64,000 nucleotides of DNA from contig JASKMD010000008.1 of NCBI GenBank assembly GCA_030144725.1, positions 18,035,574 through 18,099,573 on the forward strand, read 5' to 3'. The stretch's first letter is position 1, and each line of letters starts with the position of its first letter. A model generated the notes under the pieces. That model was not told where the DNA came from. It searched no databases and saw only the letters and a program-made list of their open reading frames with translations. Source of the stretch: Haematococcus lacustris. Its lineage: Eukaryota > Chlorophyta > Chlorophyceae > Chlamydomonadales > Haematococcaceae. Of this stretch, positions 1 to 15,905 are shown piece after piece. The position numbers and the translations under genes are program-made.

Positions 1-17
1 TGCCCTGTTGCGTATGC

Positions 18-127
18 CTTGGGCGCTCACAGTCTCACTCATCCTCCGCCTTTTACTGAAGATGACAGTGGGAGCGTCCAACTAAGGGCTCTAATCTCTA
101 TTTTTGGGTGGCCTTGCGCCATCACCA
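18..127 (+). repeat. Interspersed repeat R1, copy 1
   Basis: A block of about 110 bp found almost unchanged at 19191-19305, 22944-23058 (both plus), 29076-29191 and 40108-40225 (both minus). Other copies extend about 90 bp upstream of this core; here only the downstream part is present. It has short open frames but no recognisable protein, so a small non-autonomous element or the end of a larger one is likely. Confidence 0.8.
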
Positions 128-360
128 AATTGAAAGAAGAAATAAGAGAAATAGTTCCGATTGAACACTCTCGACCTCCGTCAGGGGCCCTAATATCATC
201 CGTTTCGGATTTGTTCGATATGATCGATGTTCGACCGATTCGGCATGTTCGACATTTCGATTATCTATGTTGTATCCAGTTGTGTGTGTTGCCTGGCGCA
301 AATGCAAGTGATAATAGAGCCGCATGCTCTGCTGATTTCCACGTCCGGTGGTCAGGCCGC

Positions 361-541
361 CCCAACATGGGGTTAGTAATGTTCATGCAACTACTCTCTG
401 AATACCGCATCGTTTTCAATAGCGTTTGTCACATTGGCAGCCACGGTTTAGTCCGCGTAATCTGACCATCAGCGCTAGCCATTGGAGTCTTTGCTCGCGT
501 ACTGCCACATGTGCCCGCGAACAATTCACAGCGGCGAGACG
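361..541 (+). repeat. Diverged interspersed repeat R2, copy 1
   Basis: This segment aligns with 7388-7545 in the same orientation, with shared blocks such as GCATCGTTTTC, GCGTTT.TCACATTGG and CTTTGCTCGCG. It is clearly older than R1. No coding potential was recognised. Confidence 0.6.
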
Positions 542-1153
542 GGTCTCCTTGGCACGGTGAGCCGCATCGCTGTGGCCCCATCTACCTAGCGTAGTGAGCT
601 GGTTCTTCACAAATGGAATGTCCGGCCAACACCCATCGCGATGCCTGCCGGGCGTGCAGGGCGCCTAGACGGGGTGAATGAAACATATAATCGTACTCGC
701 TTCCGCCGAATAACACATTTGGGTCGGCGCACACTAAGGTATCACCGGCTTATACCCCCCCCTTCTCCACTGTGTCCTCCACTGTGTTGCACCCGCTGCA
801 CCCACAAGAAAATGGCTACGAAATGTTTTTTCTTTACCCATTGGCGCATCTAGTGAAACAAACCGCACAACAAACAGCCCAGGCCTCGTTCAGTTTGACA
901 GCTTCAAAGTTACATCATGTTCACTAGGCAGGTTCTAGGCCACGGCATGCAACAACCCACCATGCCCGCCCCCCCTCCACCCATCATTGCAGGAGCCCAC
1001 CTCATTGCAGGAGCCCACCCCTCCCAACCCATTCCCTCCCAGCCCAACCCTCCCAGCCTACCCCCTCCCAGCCTACCCCCTCCCAGCCCACCCATCCCTT
1101 GCTCGCTGCCTGCTCCCCCTCCCCACCCCCCCGCCCCCTTTCAGCCCTTTTAG
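542..1153. other. No gene recognised
   Basis: This stretch includes a pyrimidine-rich tract of CCCTCCCAGCC-type units (about 1010-1145). The tract leads into the TTTTAG acceptor of the following exon, so this is probably the intron upstream of that exon. Confidence 0.4.
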
Positions 1154-1648
1154 CTGGAGGAGGTGGCTGCAGCCTCAGCCAGGGCACCAGCCAGAGCCGC
1201 ACGCAAAGCCACAGCAGCTGCTTGCTGTGTAGGGGGGGTTGTGGTGAATGTGGGGGACCATGCAAGCCAGCAACGGGTGGCAGCAGCAGCAGCAGCAGGG
1301 TGCAGCCGAGTTGTGCCAGCAGGTGTGCCGCCTCCACAGCCCCCCCTGCCCCAACAGCCCCCCCCACAGCAGCCACCCCAGCAGCAGGGCCGGAGCTCGC
1401 GGGGCACAGCCCTAGAGGGGCAGATGCTGGCACCCCCCATTGCGTCGCCTCAGGGGCCTATTGCATCACCTGATTTACGGCACATGTATCAGCTGGCTCT
1501 AGCTGCAATCGCCACCCAAGGGCAGGCTGCTCCGGCTCAAGGTAGTGAGCCAGGTGCAGCAGCGCCGGCTCCTGGCTTCACGCTACGCAAGCGTACCACA
1601 CCTTCTGAGTTGGGGCTGCCCAAGACAGCTGCCAAGCGCAAGCGGTGA
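1154..1648 (+). CDS. Last exon of an unidentified gene, Gln/Pro/Ala-rich with basic C-terminus
   Basis: An open frame starts at a good acceptor (pyrimidine tract then TTTTAG before 1154) and runs to a TGA at 1646-1648, giving about 164 residues. Only GTG codons occur near its start, so it is read as a 3'-terminal exon rather than a whole gene. The protein is Ala-rich, then has a Pro/Gln stretch (PQQPPPQQPPQQQ). Its C-terminus is KRTTPSELGLPKTAAKRKR, which looks like a bipartite nuclear localisation signal. No family was recognised. Upstream exons must lie outside the window or in the unresolved 542-1153 region. A DNA- or RNA-binding nuclear protein is possible from the basic tail, but that is only inference. 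Confidence 0.45.
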   Translation: MEEVAAASARAPARAARKATAAACCVGGVVVNVGDHASQQRVAAAAAAGCSRVVPAGVPPPQPPLPQQPPPQQPPQQQGRSSRGTALEGQMLAPPIASPQGPIASPDLRHMYQLALAAIATQGQAAPAQGSEPGAAAPAPGFTLRKRTTPSELGLPKTAAKRKR

Positions 1649-2266
1649 TCCACGAGACTCAGTTAGACAGCCCCCCAGCGCCAACTCAGGTTGTAAAGTG
1701 CGCAACAAAGGCTATACCGGCCACCTCCCCCAACCACCTGCCAACCGCCTTCGTGCCACATTCCCGCAACCGTTTTCCAATCCGACTGCTTCTGCCGATG
1801 CGCATGCTCGTGTAGAGCAACCTAAGCGGCGCGGGCGGTCGCAGCGATGACTGCATGCCCCGAACCGGCTCAAATTCAAATCACTAACTTTGATGCTTTG
1901 CACTGCACGGCCTACTAACTGGATAACTATTCTGGATGGGTGAAAGGTAGCTGACTGGGTTGGCTACATTCTGAGCCAGCTAGCATAAATTTTGGCGCAG
2001 CGAGTGCAGAGTTACAGCCGTCCTACTACCAGGGGTCGGTTTACTGCAATTTTTTGAATGTTGGGAGCGCCTGACCGGTGGTTGATGTCGCGTTATTATC
2101 TCCATTACCTACTCGGTGCAGCCCCCAGCTTAAACAGCATGCTCATAAGAGCAGCAGCAGCAGCGGGACCAGCCAATTCAGCCACCATGACTGCTCGAGA
2201 AATCACGTTATAAAACACGACAAAATGCATGATATCAACAACGTTGCAACCAACCCCTCAACTGCA
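1649..2266. other. Intergenic, nothing recognised
   Basis: Lies between two convergent gene ends (plus gene ending at 1648, minus gene ending at 2267). It is probably 3' UTR sequence of both. No repeat or structure was recognised. Confidence 0.4.
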
Positions 2267-6838
<4,572 letters not shown>

Positions 6839-7338
6839 NNNNNNNNNNNNNNNNNNNNNNNNNNNNNNNNNNNNNNNNNNNNNNNNNNNNNNNNNNNNNN
6901 NNNNNNNNNNNNNNNNNNNNNNNNNNNNNNNNNNNNNNNNNNNNNNNNNNNNNNNNNNNNNNNNNNNNNNNNNNNNNNNNNNNNNNNNNNNNNNNNNNNN
7001 NNNNNNNNNNNNNNNNNNNNNNNNNNNNNNNNNNNNNNNNNNNNNNNNNNNNNNNNNNNNNNNNNNNNNNNNNNNNNNNNNNNNNNNNNNNNNNNNNNNN
7101 NNNNNNNNNNNNNNNNNNNNNNNNNNNNNNNNNNNNNNNNNNNNNNNNNNNNNNNNNNNNNNNNNNNNNNNNNNNNNNNNNNNNNNNNNNNNNNNNNNNN
7201 NNNNNNNNNNNNNNNNNNNNNNNNNNNNNNNNNNNNNNNNNNNNNNNNNNNNNNNNNNNNNNNNNNNNNNNNNNNNNNNNNNNNNNNNNNNNNNNNNNNN
7301 NNNNNNNNNNNNNNNNNNNNNNNNNNNNNNNNNNNNNN
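6839..7338. other. Assembly gap (500 N)
   Basis: Exactly 500 unknown bases, the usual placeholder for a gap of unestimated size. It interrupts the 5' part of the poly-Gln gene; the true distance is unknown. Confidence 0.99.
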
Positions 7339-7387
7339 CACGCACGTCGATGATGATGCGCCGTCGGAGGCCGCTTCCTGGACTCAT

Positions 7388-7545
7388 GGGGCCCCAACAT
7401 GGGTCATGCAAGTCTCTCAATACTCTCTCAATACTGCATCGTTTTCGATAGCGTTTATCACATTGGTAGCAGCACATCAATGCGCGCTATGTAAACATCA
7501 GCGCAAGTCATTGCAATCTTTGCTCGCGGGCTGCCCCATGTGGCC
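7388..7545 (+). repeat. Diverged interspersed repeat R2, copy 2
   Basis: Direct-orientation match to 361-541 with many substitutions. No protein was recognised. Confidence 0.6.
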
Positions 7546-7834
7546 ACCTCTTTTGCGTTGTTATCAAAAAGTTTTCATATAGTTACTGCCAATTCTCAGC
7601 ACCTTACGTGCCCCTTTGCAGCTGGTAAGGTTGCGGTAACAAGTTTCTTCTGTTACACGGAGGGCTATCTCTTGAAGACACGAAAACTCTGCATTTGGTG
7701 GGGATAGAACAATGTACCTCTCGATCCCCGGCTGCCCGGCCGCCGCTTGAGCTAATATTAGCAAGTAAGCCGCCACCACCAGCTAATATTAGCAAGTTGG
7801 CTCGGAGCTAATACGCCGAGACACGCCCTACTCG
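7546..7834. other. 3' flank of the carboxylase gene, short direct repeat
   Basis: Contains two exact copies of GCTAATATTAGCAAGT (7751-7766 and 7782-7797). AATATT inside the unit is palindromic. This region is probably 3' UTR or downstream sequence of the gene ending at 7835. Confidence 0.5.
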
Positions 7835-10800
7835 TCACATCCGGAAGACGCCGAACTGCATGGCTGCTGCGCTCCCAGCCTGCCCGGCTCGCCACCCGTG
7901 CATAGCCGCTGCCAGCGACAGGCCGACCACCCGCCTGGTGTCCGCGGGGTCAATGACGCCGTCATCCCACAACCGGGCGCTGGAGAACCTGCACGGAAGC
8001 CGTAGGCGTGACCAGCACCGGTGAGCGCACACTGGACGAGTTCACCGATTCTGCGGGTGTAAGATTTGACTGACGAAGCAGAGCAGCTGCCCTGTAACCC
8101 CGACGTCAATGCGCTAGCTGAGTAGCGGCGCACATCTAGCGCGATGCAGACGACTATACGGGATACTGCGCGGGTGCTTGTGCATGAGTCGTTGAGTGCT
8201 GGTGCCTGATACTGCACTTGCGTCGTGCGATCCTGTACAGGGGCAGGCTGGCGGTGGGCTGGCTGCCAAGGTACTGGAAGGGGCTGTAATTGCAACGGCA
8301 GGCTCCACAGGGCAGCTGCTACTCACCAGGGTGACGCCTCACGTTCGTATTTCTCCGTCATGGCCTGCTTGAAGGCCGCGGCCCGCTGCGGGCCCCAGGC
8401 CCTGCTGGGGGCGGCAGGGCCGTGACTACTGCCTGCGTCACGCTTGTGCTTCTCCGCCTCCACCTGGCACACACAGCAGGCTTAGCTCAGCAGCTGCTTA
8501 GCCAGGTAGCTAACAGGCAAGGCTGGGCTACACCTGGCTCCCGGCTCAGCCATGTACCACCACCACCAACAACAACAACACAGCGGGTGCGGCAAAGCGG
8601 GCACGTCAGACCAACGGCTACAGCGCACTAACCAGCATTCTGTCTGCCGCCTAGTGAGCGAAGTGGGTAAGGCTGAGCTGCCATGCCAGGCTGGCAGCTA
8701 TGACAGCAGCAGCAGCGGCAGCCTGGGGGAGGGCATGGTTAAAGAGAAAAGCACCGCAACCAGACATGTCACACCATACACACGTCACCTTGAACTTTTG
8801 CCTGAAAGTGTCCCGCGTGTGATGGACAAGGGCGCCTTGCATGCTTGCATGCTTGCTGGCATGCTGGCATGTTCCTTGCTGCTCCTTGCTGGCATGCTGG
8901 CTTGCATCCTTGCATGCTGTTCACTGGGACCCACCTGGGCCAGCACACCCGCCGCCTGCTCGCCACCCATGACACCGATCCGGGCAGTTGGCCTGACGGC
9001 ACAAGGTGGCAGAACAGGTCACAGGCAGCTCACTGAGGCTGCAGCAGGCCCTGCACTCGTCCCTCAGCCCCCTTCCTCGCTCACCTCTTGCTCCCTACCT
9101 CTTGCCTCCTATCTTTTGCTGCCCACCTTCTGCCCACCTTCCACGCACCTACAATGCGACAATCTTGCAACAGCCTCACCCCAACCACTTGGCACCACCC
9201 CCAGCAACTGGCTCGCCCCTCCCCTCTCCAGCACACCTAGCCTCCCCCTTGCCTCCTGTCCAGCTCAAGCTTGGCTGGACACAGCAGCACTGCCCACCTG
9301 GCCGCCAGGCAACCCCCCTGAACCTTGGACACAGACACAGGGAGGCTGTACACCCGCCCCTGCGGGCTGTGGGCTGCTGCCTGCTGCCTGCTGCCTGCTG
9401 CCTGCTGCCTGCTGCCTGCTGCCTGCTGCCTGCTGCCTGCTGCCTGCTGGCTGAGAGCAATGAGAAGCATACAAGAAGAAGAAGTAGAAGAAGGAGGAGA
9501 AGAAGAAGAAGAAGAAGAAGAAGAAGAAGAAGAAGAAGAAGAGGGAGAAGGGGAAGAAGAGGGAGAAGAAGACTACTCTGGCAGAGCCAGCGTGCATTAA
9601 GGGAGGAGCTACCGACTGGAGGGGGCGCGGCCTGCTCTCACCACCTATCCTGAATGTAGTCATATGGGCTGTGTGGTCTGTGGTGTGGTGGCTGCAGGAA
9701 GCAAGCTGGGTCGGGCTGTGGCTGCGGGAGAAAGGACACAGCCCCCGTGTTTCAGGCGACAGGCAGCCAACTACCAGCTGCCAACTGCTAACTACCAGCT
9801 GCCAACTGCTAACTACCAGCTGCCAACTGCTAACTACCAGCTGCCAATTGGTGACTCACCACATATACAGGAAGCTGGGGCTGTAGGCTCGACCTGACAT
9901 GCCATAGTTGCCTGCACCGTAGCTGCCCCCGACAATGACTGTCACCTTGGGAACCTGCATGGCGACCATGTGAGATGCATGGTGTGAAAGTGTGACTTAG
10001 CATGTGCCACTCCAGACAGGGAATGTACTAGCATGTTTTGATGTGCAAGGCAGCAGATTGAAGTGAAGCGGGCTCCATGTGCAGGCACAATAACATGTTG
10101 AGTTGGCGCATGGAGCTAACCCCACGATGCTCAAAAACCGGCGTGGCCACCAGGGTGCGTGGCATCTGACAAGATGGGGCCAGAGAGAGCAAACCAGCAC
10201 CGCCGTGGTTGGATACATTGCTGCTATCCGTGAAATAAATAGATAAATATATAAATAGGTAAAGAAAGAAAGAAAGAAAGAAGGGCGTGCCCTGGCTACC
10301 CTCCCACCAGGCTGCTAGCGGTGCCAAAGGTGCTGACGTCAGTGCAATTGTTGCTGCTGCTAGGATAGTGTGACATGGCCTGATGACAAACAAGTGTGAG
10401 TCACACTTGCCCACCTCCCCACCCCCCCCATCTCCCCCTTGCATGTTGTCCCCTTCGCCTTACTCACTGAGGCGCATGCCACTGCCATGACCATCTTGGC
10501 TCCGTCCTTGGCGATGCCTCCTGCTTCAGCGGTGCGGCCCACCATGAAGCCTGTAGGGGGCAGGCAGGGCGGCAGCAGCAGGGGTGAGGTAGGGTGAGGG
10601 AGGGTGAGGTAGGGTGGCGGGTGGGGGGTAGTCCCTCCCCTCCCATTGTCACCCTGGGCATGAGTCCAAGCCTAGCCTCTCAGCCCCTCAGCCTCAACCC
10701 CTGACCCCTTACAGGCAGTACAAATGCAAGCAGTGCATGAGGGGGGCAAAGAGGGGAAGGGGGGTGAGCTGTGTGCAGCCCCACCCCCTGAGTAGTGCCT

Positions 10801-13800
10801 AGTGGGGTCCAACCTTGGCATAAGGGCCCGGCGCTGCTCCATTCCATTCCAGTAACCCTAGTGGTGTGAAAGCCCCGCCCTGACCCTGGCCCTGGCCCTG
10901 GCCCTGGCCCTGGCCCTGGCTCCAGCATGCAGCCCGCAGCATTGATCCCTAGTCCCCTGTGAGAAGCGATGAGGTGTTCTGCGGTTGAAACCGCTTCCCA
11001 GGCAGATGATCCCCCCCTGCCCTCATCTGTGAAGGGTAAGTCAAAACACCATGCTGCCATTGCAACACCCGCACCGTTGATGTCCTGCAGGAAAAGCAGC
11101 GGCACCCCTCGCTGGCAGCACAGCTGGATGAAGTGGCTGCCCTTGAGCGCGGCGTCGCTGCGGAGGACGCCGGCGTTGGCCACCACGCCCACGCTCTGCC
11201 CATACATGCGCCCAAACCCTGCACCACACCAGGGGCACCAAGGGGGCCTGACACACCGAGGAGGGGAGACCTCACGCCAGCAGGTGCTAGTCAGCCCTGG
11301 ACCCTGCACCACACAGGCCACCAGGCACCAGGCCCCAGGCCCCAGGCCCCAGGCATTAGTGTTTGTAAGGGAATAGTCTGTACAGTTACTATCTAATAAA
11401 CATGTTGATAATAGTGAGTACCCTGCACCACACAGGCATGTGGCCAAAGGGCATAGGCACCAGGCCCCCTCTTCCGGGCCAAGCATACTGCCAGGGTTTG
11501 GCCAGGACGAGGCCCAGGGTGCCAGACCAGGCCAGGCCAGGCCAGACCAGGCCAGGGTGCGGACTGCCTATGACTCCCCCTCCCCCTCTCTCTCCCTCTC
11601 TTCCTCTCTCTGCCTCTCTTCTCCGTCACTCTCAGACTCATACTCTCACACACTCTCACACACACTCTCTCACTCTCTCTCAGTGCCCAGGCAATCCACA
11701 GTCAGCCGTCACTTCACAGCCAGCACCGCTACGTGCACGGCCCCTGCCTCACCCTCATGCAACCAGCGCCCAGCCCCATACCTCATGGCCTTCCTGCCCA
11801 GCCAGCCTTCAGTGCTTCAAGACTCATGCCAACACTGCCAAAACCGCCTCCATGCCTGCCTCATGCCCATCATGATCTCCTCCATGCCCCCCCCCCTTGC
11901 AGTGCTGCAGGCCTGACACACGACAGCTTGCCTAGCACGAACACTGCATATTAAGCAGGTGTGACCAAGGGCAATGTCACACCTGTGACAAGAGTGCGGC
12001 CATAGTTGGCTTTAAACTCATCAAACTTGGAGCCGTCCAGGATGCGCGCAAGGATTGCCCGGGGGTCTGCTGCACCCCTCACCTTGGCCCCCTGAGAGCC
12101 TGCCCCTGCTCCCGCCTCAGCCGCCGCCCCTGCCCCCTGCCCCACACCATCACCCTCTCCCTTGCCCACTACACCCTTGCTGCTGCTGTCTGCAGGAGGG
12201 GCGGAGGCAGCAGGCGGGGGGCTTGGGGGTGCCAGGGGTGCCAGGCCCCTAAGCTGGTGGGCGGGGTACAGGGGCTCCTCCCAGTCAGCCTCCCTGGGGT
12301 CAAGGACACCCCCCTCATTCTGCATGGTGCATGCTGCATGGGGGATGCTGCATGGTGCATGGTGCATACTATATTGGCATGGAAAAGCATGGGGAGCCCG
12401 GAATGTGCTTGCATGCTGCCGAGGTCACAGAAGCGAAGCAAAGTGCAATGCAAAGCTTTCACACTAGGTCACACCATTTTGCGCCATGTCATGTCATTGC
12501 CTGGTCCTGTCACTGACAGCAGGCAGCCACTCACAGCTGGGTGGGTGCAGCGGGCAGGTTGGCAGTGGCAATGAGATCCCGCGCCAGCGCTAGCGCATGG
12601 AGCTCATCCTGCACTATGCACCATGCATGGCACCATGCAATGCACCATGCAGCTCAGCAGTACCAACGCCCCGGCACGTCCCTGGGGCCTTGACCAGCCC
12701 TGCCTTGCCTCCCCCCACACCAACCTACCCAAACTACCCCCTCACCCTTCATCCTCCCCTCACCCTGGCTTGGGTACTACCTCGCCCTGTGAGCCACTTG
12801 TTGCCCCTCCCTCCCCCTCCCCACCCACACCCCTGCATAGTGGTCAGGCATGGCCCCTCTAACCGCCTCTAACCCCCACTCCCTACCCACACCTCATAAG
12901 TGGTCAACCACGCCCCATCCACCCTCCCTCCAAATACCCTCATCACCCACTCCCCAGCATTGTGCCGGTGACCGTCAGTCACACCCCTTCCACGCCCCAT
13001 CCACACACCCCTCCTCCCTCCCTCTATTGTGCCAGCGACTGTCAGTCCTCCGTCCCCCTCCCGCCTCCCGCTCCCCCTTCCCCACCTCGGCAAAGTGGTC
13101 AGTCACGCCGGATGTGGCACAGTGCAGTGTCGCTCCACCCAGGTCCTCTGCACTGACAACTTCACCTGCACCATGCACCAGGGTGACGTGCACTGCTGCG
13201 TCAACCACACATAGTCACAGCAACGTCCAGCTGCTGCACAGCACGTCATGTGATGCATGGCCTCACACTTACATTTTAAAAAAATGAAGTGTGACCCACC
13301 CGTGGCAGCCTTGACCAAGGGAGGACCTGCCAGGAAGATGGTGCCATTGCCAGCCACGATCACACTTTCGTCGGCCATGGCAGGCATGTAGGCCCCCCCC
13401 GCGGTACAGGAGCCCAGGACCACTGCCAGCTGGGGCAGGCCTGCCGCTGACATGCGCGCCTGGTTGTAGAAGATCCTGGGCAGCAGGGCCAGCAGCAGCA
13501 GCAGCAGCAGCAGGGTCATCAGCGGCAGGGTCAGTAGCAGCAGGGACACGCTGGCAGGAGCTAGTAGTACAGTAGTAACACAGCGGCTGTAATGTTGTTG
13601 GCAGCAACGGGTAGCGGACAACAAGGACGGCAGCAGCAACAGCGATAAGTAGGTACGCGTGAAATGCAGAAGCATGGCATGGGGAGGATGCAGCAGAGGC
13701 AGCAGCAGGGTTAGTAGCGGTGATCAGAGGCAGCAGCAGAGGCAGCAGCAGAGGCAGCAGCAGAGGCAGCAGCAGCGACAAGCTCACTCCTCTGCTGGCC

Positions 13801-14241
13801 ACACCTGCCAAAGTGATCTCTGTCTGGAAAGACCTCCGCCTGCAGCCAGGCAGTAGTGGGAGAGCTGGACGAGGGACATCTGACATGCATTGACTCTACC
13901 CACAGCGTGAAGGAGCCCACCTTGCCTGCATGGCTGCATGGGCCATGCACAACCACATGACATGCCTCACACCAGCCATCGTGACCTATGATGATGCAGG
14001 TGCACTCCTTCTGCCTGAGGGGCTCAGGTCACACCTGGCATGCCTGGGGTCACACTTGGCATACCTGGGGTCACACTTGGCATGCCTGGGGTCACACCTG
14101 ACGAGGCAGGTTTGCACCGCCTGAGTCCACCAGGTAGAGGCAGGGCAGGCGGCAGGCAGCCGCCACCTCTTGCAACCTCAGGTGCTTCTTGACAGTGATG
14201 GGGTAATAGGTGCCCCCTTTCACTGTGGCGTCGTTGGCTGT

Positions 14242-14286
<45 letters not shown>

Positions 14287-15905
14287 GAACAGCACCACTG
14301 ACGTCAAAGGTCAAGAGACAGGGCCAGGGAAAGGCCAGGGACATGGCAAACTGCACACAGCAGGGTCTGATGACATGGCTGGAGCCCGCACTGCCCTGCC
14401 CACCCCTGCCGACCCCTGCCCTGCCCTGCCCACCCCTGCCCTGCCCTGCCCGCCTTGCCCCTATGCAGTCCAAAGCGTGCCTGTGAATGCCACCAGCTTG
14501 CCATGAACCAGTCCTATGCCCGTGACCAGCCCACCAGCGGGCACCGCCTCCTCTCCTGCAAGTGGGAAGGGCAGCACTTGCGCTGGCAATGCCAACATGC
14601 AGTGCAGTGACACGAGCGTGTGAAGGGTTGAAAGCCTAGTCAGTCCATAGCTGAAGCACTGGGGTCCAGCTGGTACGCCTAGTTTGCTAAGTAGGGTACT
14701 TGATGGCCCATGCTGCTGGTCCCTTGGGTTGCTAAGGGCACATGGTAGCACATGCTGCAGCAGGCTGACTAGGGTCCATGGCCCTTGAGGTATAGGGTGG
14801 CCCATGTGGGGAGGTCAACTCAGCAGGCAAGCAGGAGTGCTGCCTGGGGTCTTCCACCCGCACCATACAGGTCATAGCCAGCTAGTGGCGACAGCTCCAG
14901 GAAGGGCGACCCCTCATCTAAGATAGCGTCGATACGTTCACGGGGCAACCTGATGCAGCAGCAGCCACCACAAGGGTCAGGGTCAGGGTCAGGGTCAGGG
15001 TCAGGGTCAGGGTCAGGGTCAGGGTCAGGGTCAGGGTCAGGGTCAGGGTCAGGGTCAGGGTCAGGGTCAGGGTCAGGGTCAGGGTCAGGGTCAGGGTCAG
15101 GGTCAGGGTCAGGGTCAGGGTCAGGGTCAGGGTCAGGGTCAGGGTCAGGGTCAGGGTCAGGGTCAGGGTCAGGGTCAGGGTCAGCTCACTCACAGCTTGC
15201 TACGGGACCTGTGTCTCATGACTGCCTTGCTGCCCCCTCCCAAACGGGCAGCCGCCAGGTCAGCATGCAGCTTGGCCAGCACTGCTGCATTGGCAGACTC
15301 CACACTGACTCGGGCAGGCGTGTAGGGTTGGTGAAGGACACTGGCAGCACCCAGGGGTGTGGCGGCAGCGTATGAGGCGAATGCAGAGCTGAGGGGCATG
15401 CTGGTGGGCTGTTTTACCAGGGCTTGGGGGTCTGGAGTACAGGCAGCCTGCAACCAGCGGTGGGTATTAGGAACAGAGGCGTGAGCCAGTTAAGGGTAAT
15501 GCCACTTGCGGCAATGTGTGGAGTGGAGACTTAGATGTACGAAAACAAACACGCACGCGTGCGACCTACATGCTGACTCAGCTCAGGTACCGCAGCTCGT
15601 AACCAGAGTTGGCGTAGGTGAGATGTCAGACGATGCTGCGTAAAGGCGCGCATCTCCGCCGGGTTTGCGTAGTATTGTGCAGTAGGGTTTACGGGTTCAA
15701 GTCAAATGCCGTAGAGGCGAGGCAATGTTGATGCTAGACTGCCATGGAACTAATGCTCAGTGCAACCACGTAACTAGAGCGTATATGGGCTGTGCGGGGT
15801 TGTGCGAGCAGTGACTGCAACTAAAAAGTATGACGCTCGTACCTCAAACCGCGGCACAGCAGGGCTATGGCTATGGCGACGGGCTATGGCGCTATGACTA
15901 CGCAT
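7835..15905 (-). CDS. MCCB: 3-methylcrotonyl-CoA carboxylase beta (carboxyltransferase) subunit, mitochondrial
   Basis: The beta subunit transfers carboxyl from biotin on the alpha subunit to 3-methylcrotonyl-CoA in mitochondrial leucine breakdown. Exons read: 15905-15843, 15447-15194, 14949-14864, 14555-14481, 14237-14098, 13839-13805, 13475-13300, 13165-13086, 12608-12535, 12347-11983, 11218-11075, 10550-10468, 9954-9860, 8992-8935, 8463-8327, 7988-7835. They total 2019 nt, 672 codons plus stop, with all phases matching. Family motifs occur in order: [115 protein letters not shown]. Exon 1 (Arg/Ser/His-rich, acid-free until its end) fits a mitochondrial presequence; it is inferred from the donor and matching phase. 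The 14480 donor is GC. Exon 6 is only 35 nt. An 85-residue Gly/Ala/Pro insertion in exon 10 makes the protein longer than the usual 560-590. The exon 10 start is the least certain boundary. Confidence 0.93.
9372..9449. repeat. Heptamer array (GCCTGCT)n
   Basis: About 11 perfect units in the intron between the 9860 and 8992 exons of the carboxylase gene. Confidence 0.9.
9471..9560. repeat. GAA/AGA purine-rich array
   Basis: About 25 mostly GAA triplets, a long purine-only tract in the same intron as the heptamer array. Confidence 0.9.
9762..9846. repeat. 21-bp tandem repeat
   Basis: Four copies of a unit containing ACTACCAGCTGCCAACTGCT, ending just before the 9859 donor of the carboxylase gene. 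Confidence 0.9.
10883..10920. repeat. Hexamer array (CCCTGG)n
   Basis: About six units in a carboxylase intron. Confidence 0.85.
14034..14098. repeat. 21-bp repeat containing the 14097 splice donor
   Basis: Three copies of GGCATGCCTGGGGTCACAC with small variants. On minus, every unit begins with a GTGTGACC that copies the real donor used after exon 5, so decoy donors are tandemly arrayed. Confidence 0.75.
14974..15184. repeat. Hexamer array (GGGTCA)n, about 35 units
   Basis: Perfect GGGTCA hexamers fill almost all of carboxylase intron 2 (15193-14950). The minus strand reads TGACCC. It resembles but is not a telomere repeat. Confidence 0.95.

Noticed and set aside
9006..9663. Poly-Arg and CLLPAAC-repeat ORFs
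   Set aside because: Arise from the GCCTGCT and GAA arrays in a carboxylase intron.
14974..15184. Possible interstitial telomere
   Set aside because: The unit is GGGTCA, not the TTTAGGG or TTTTAGGG of green algae, and it lies inside a gene intron.
15680..15700. Second GGGTTCAAGTC match
   Set aside because: An isolated 11-bp match without tRNA arms, in the first intron of the carboxylase gene.
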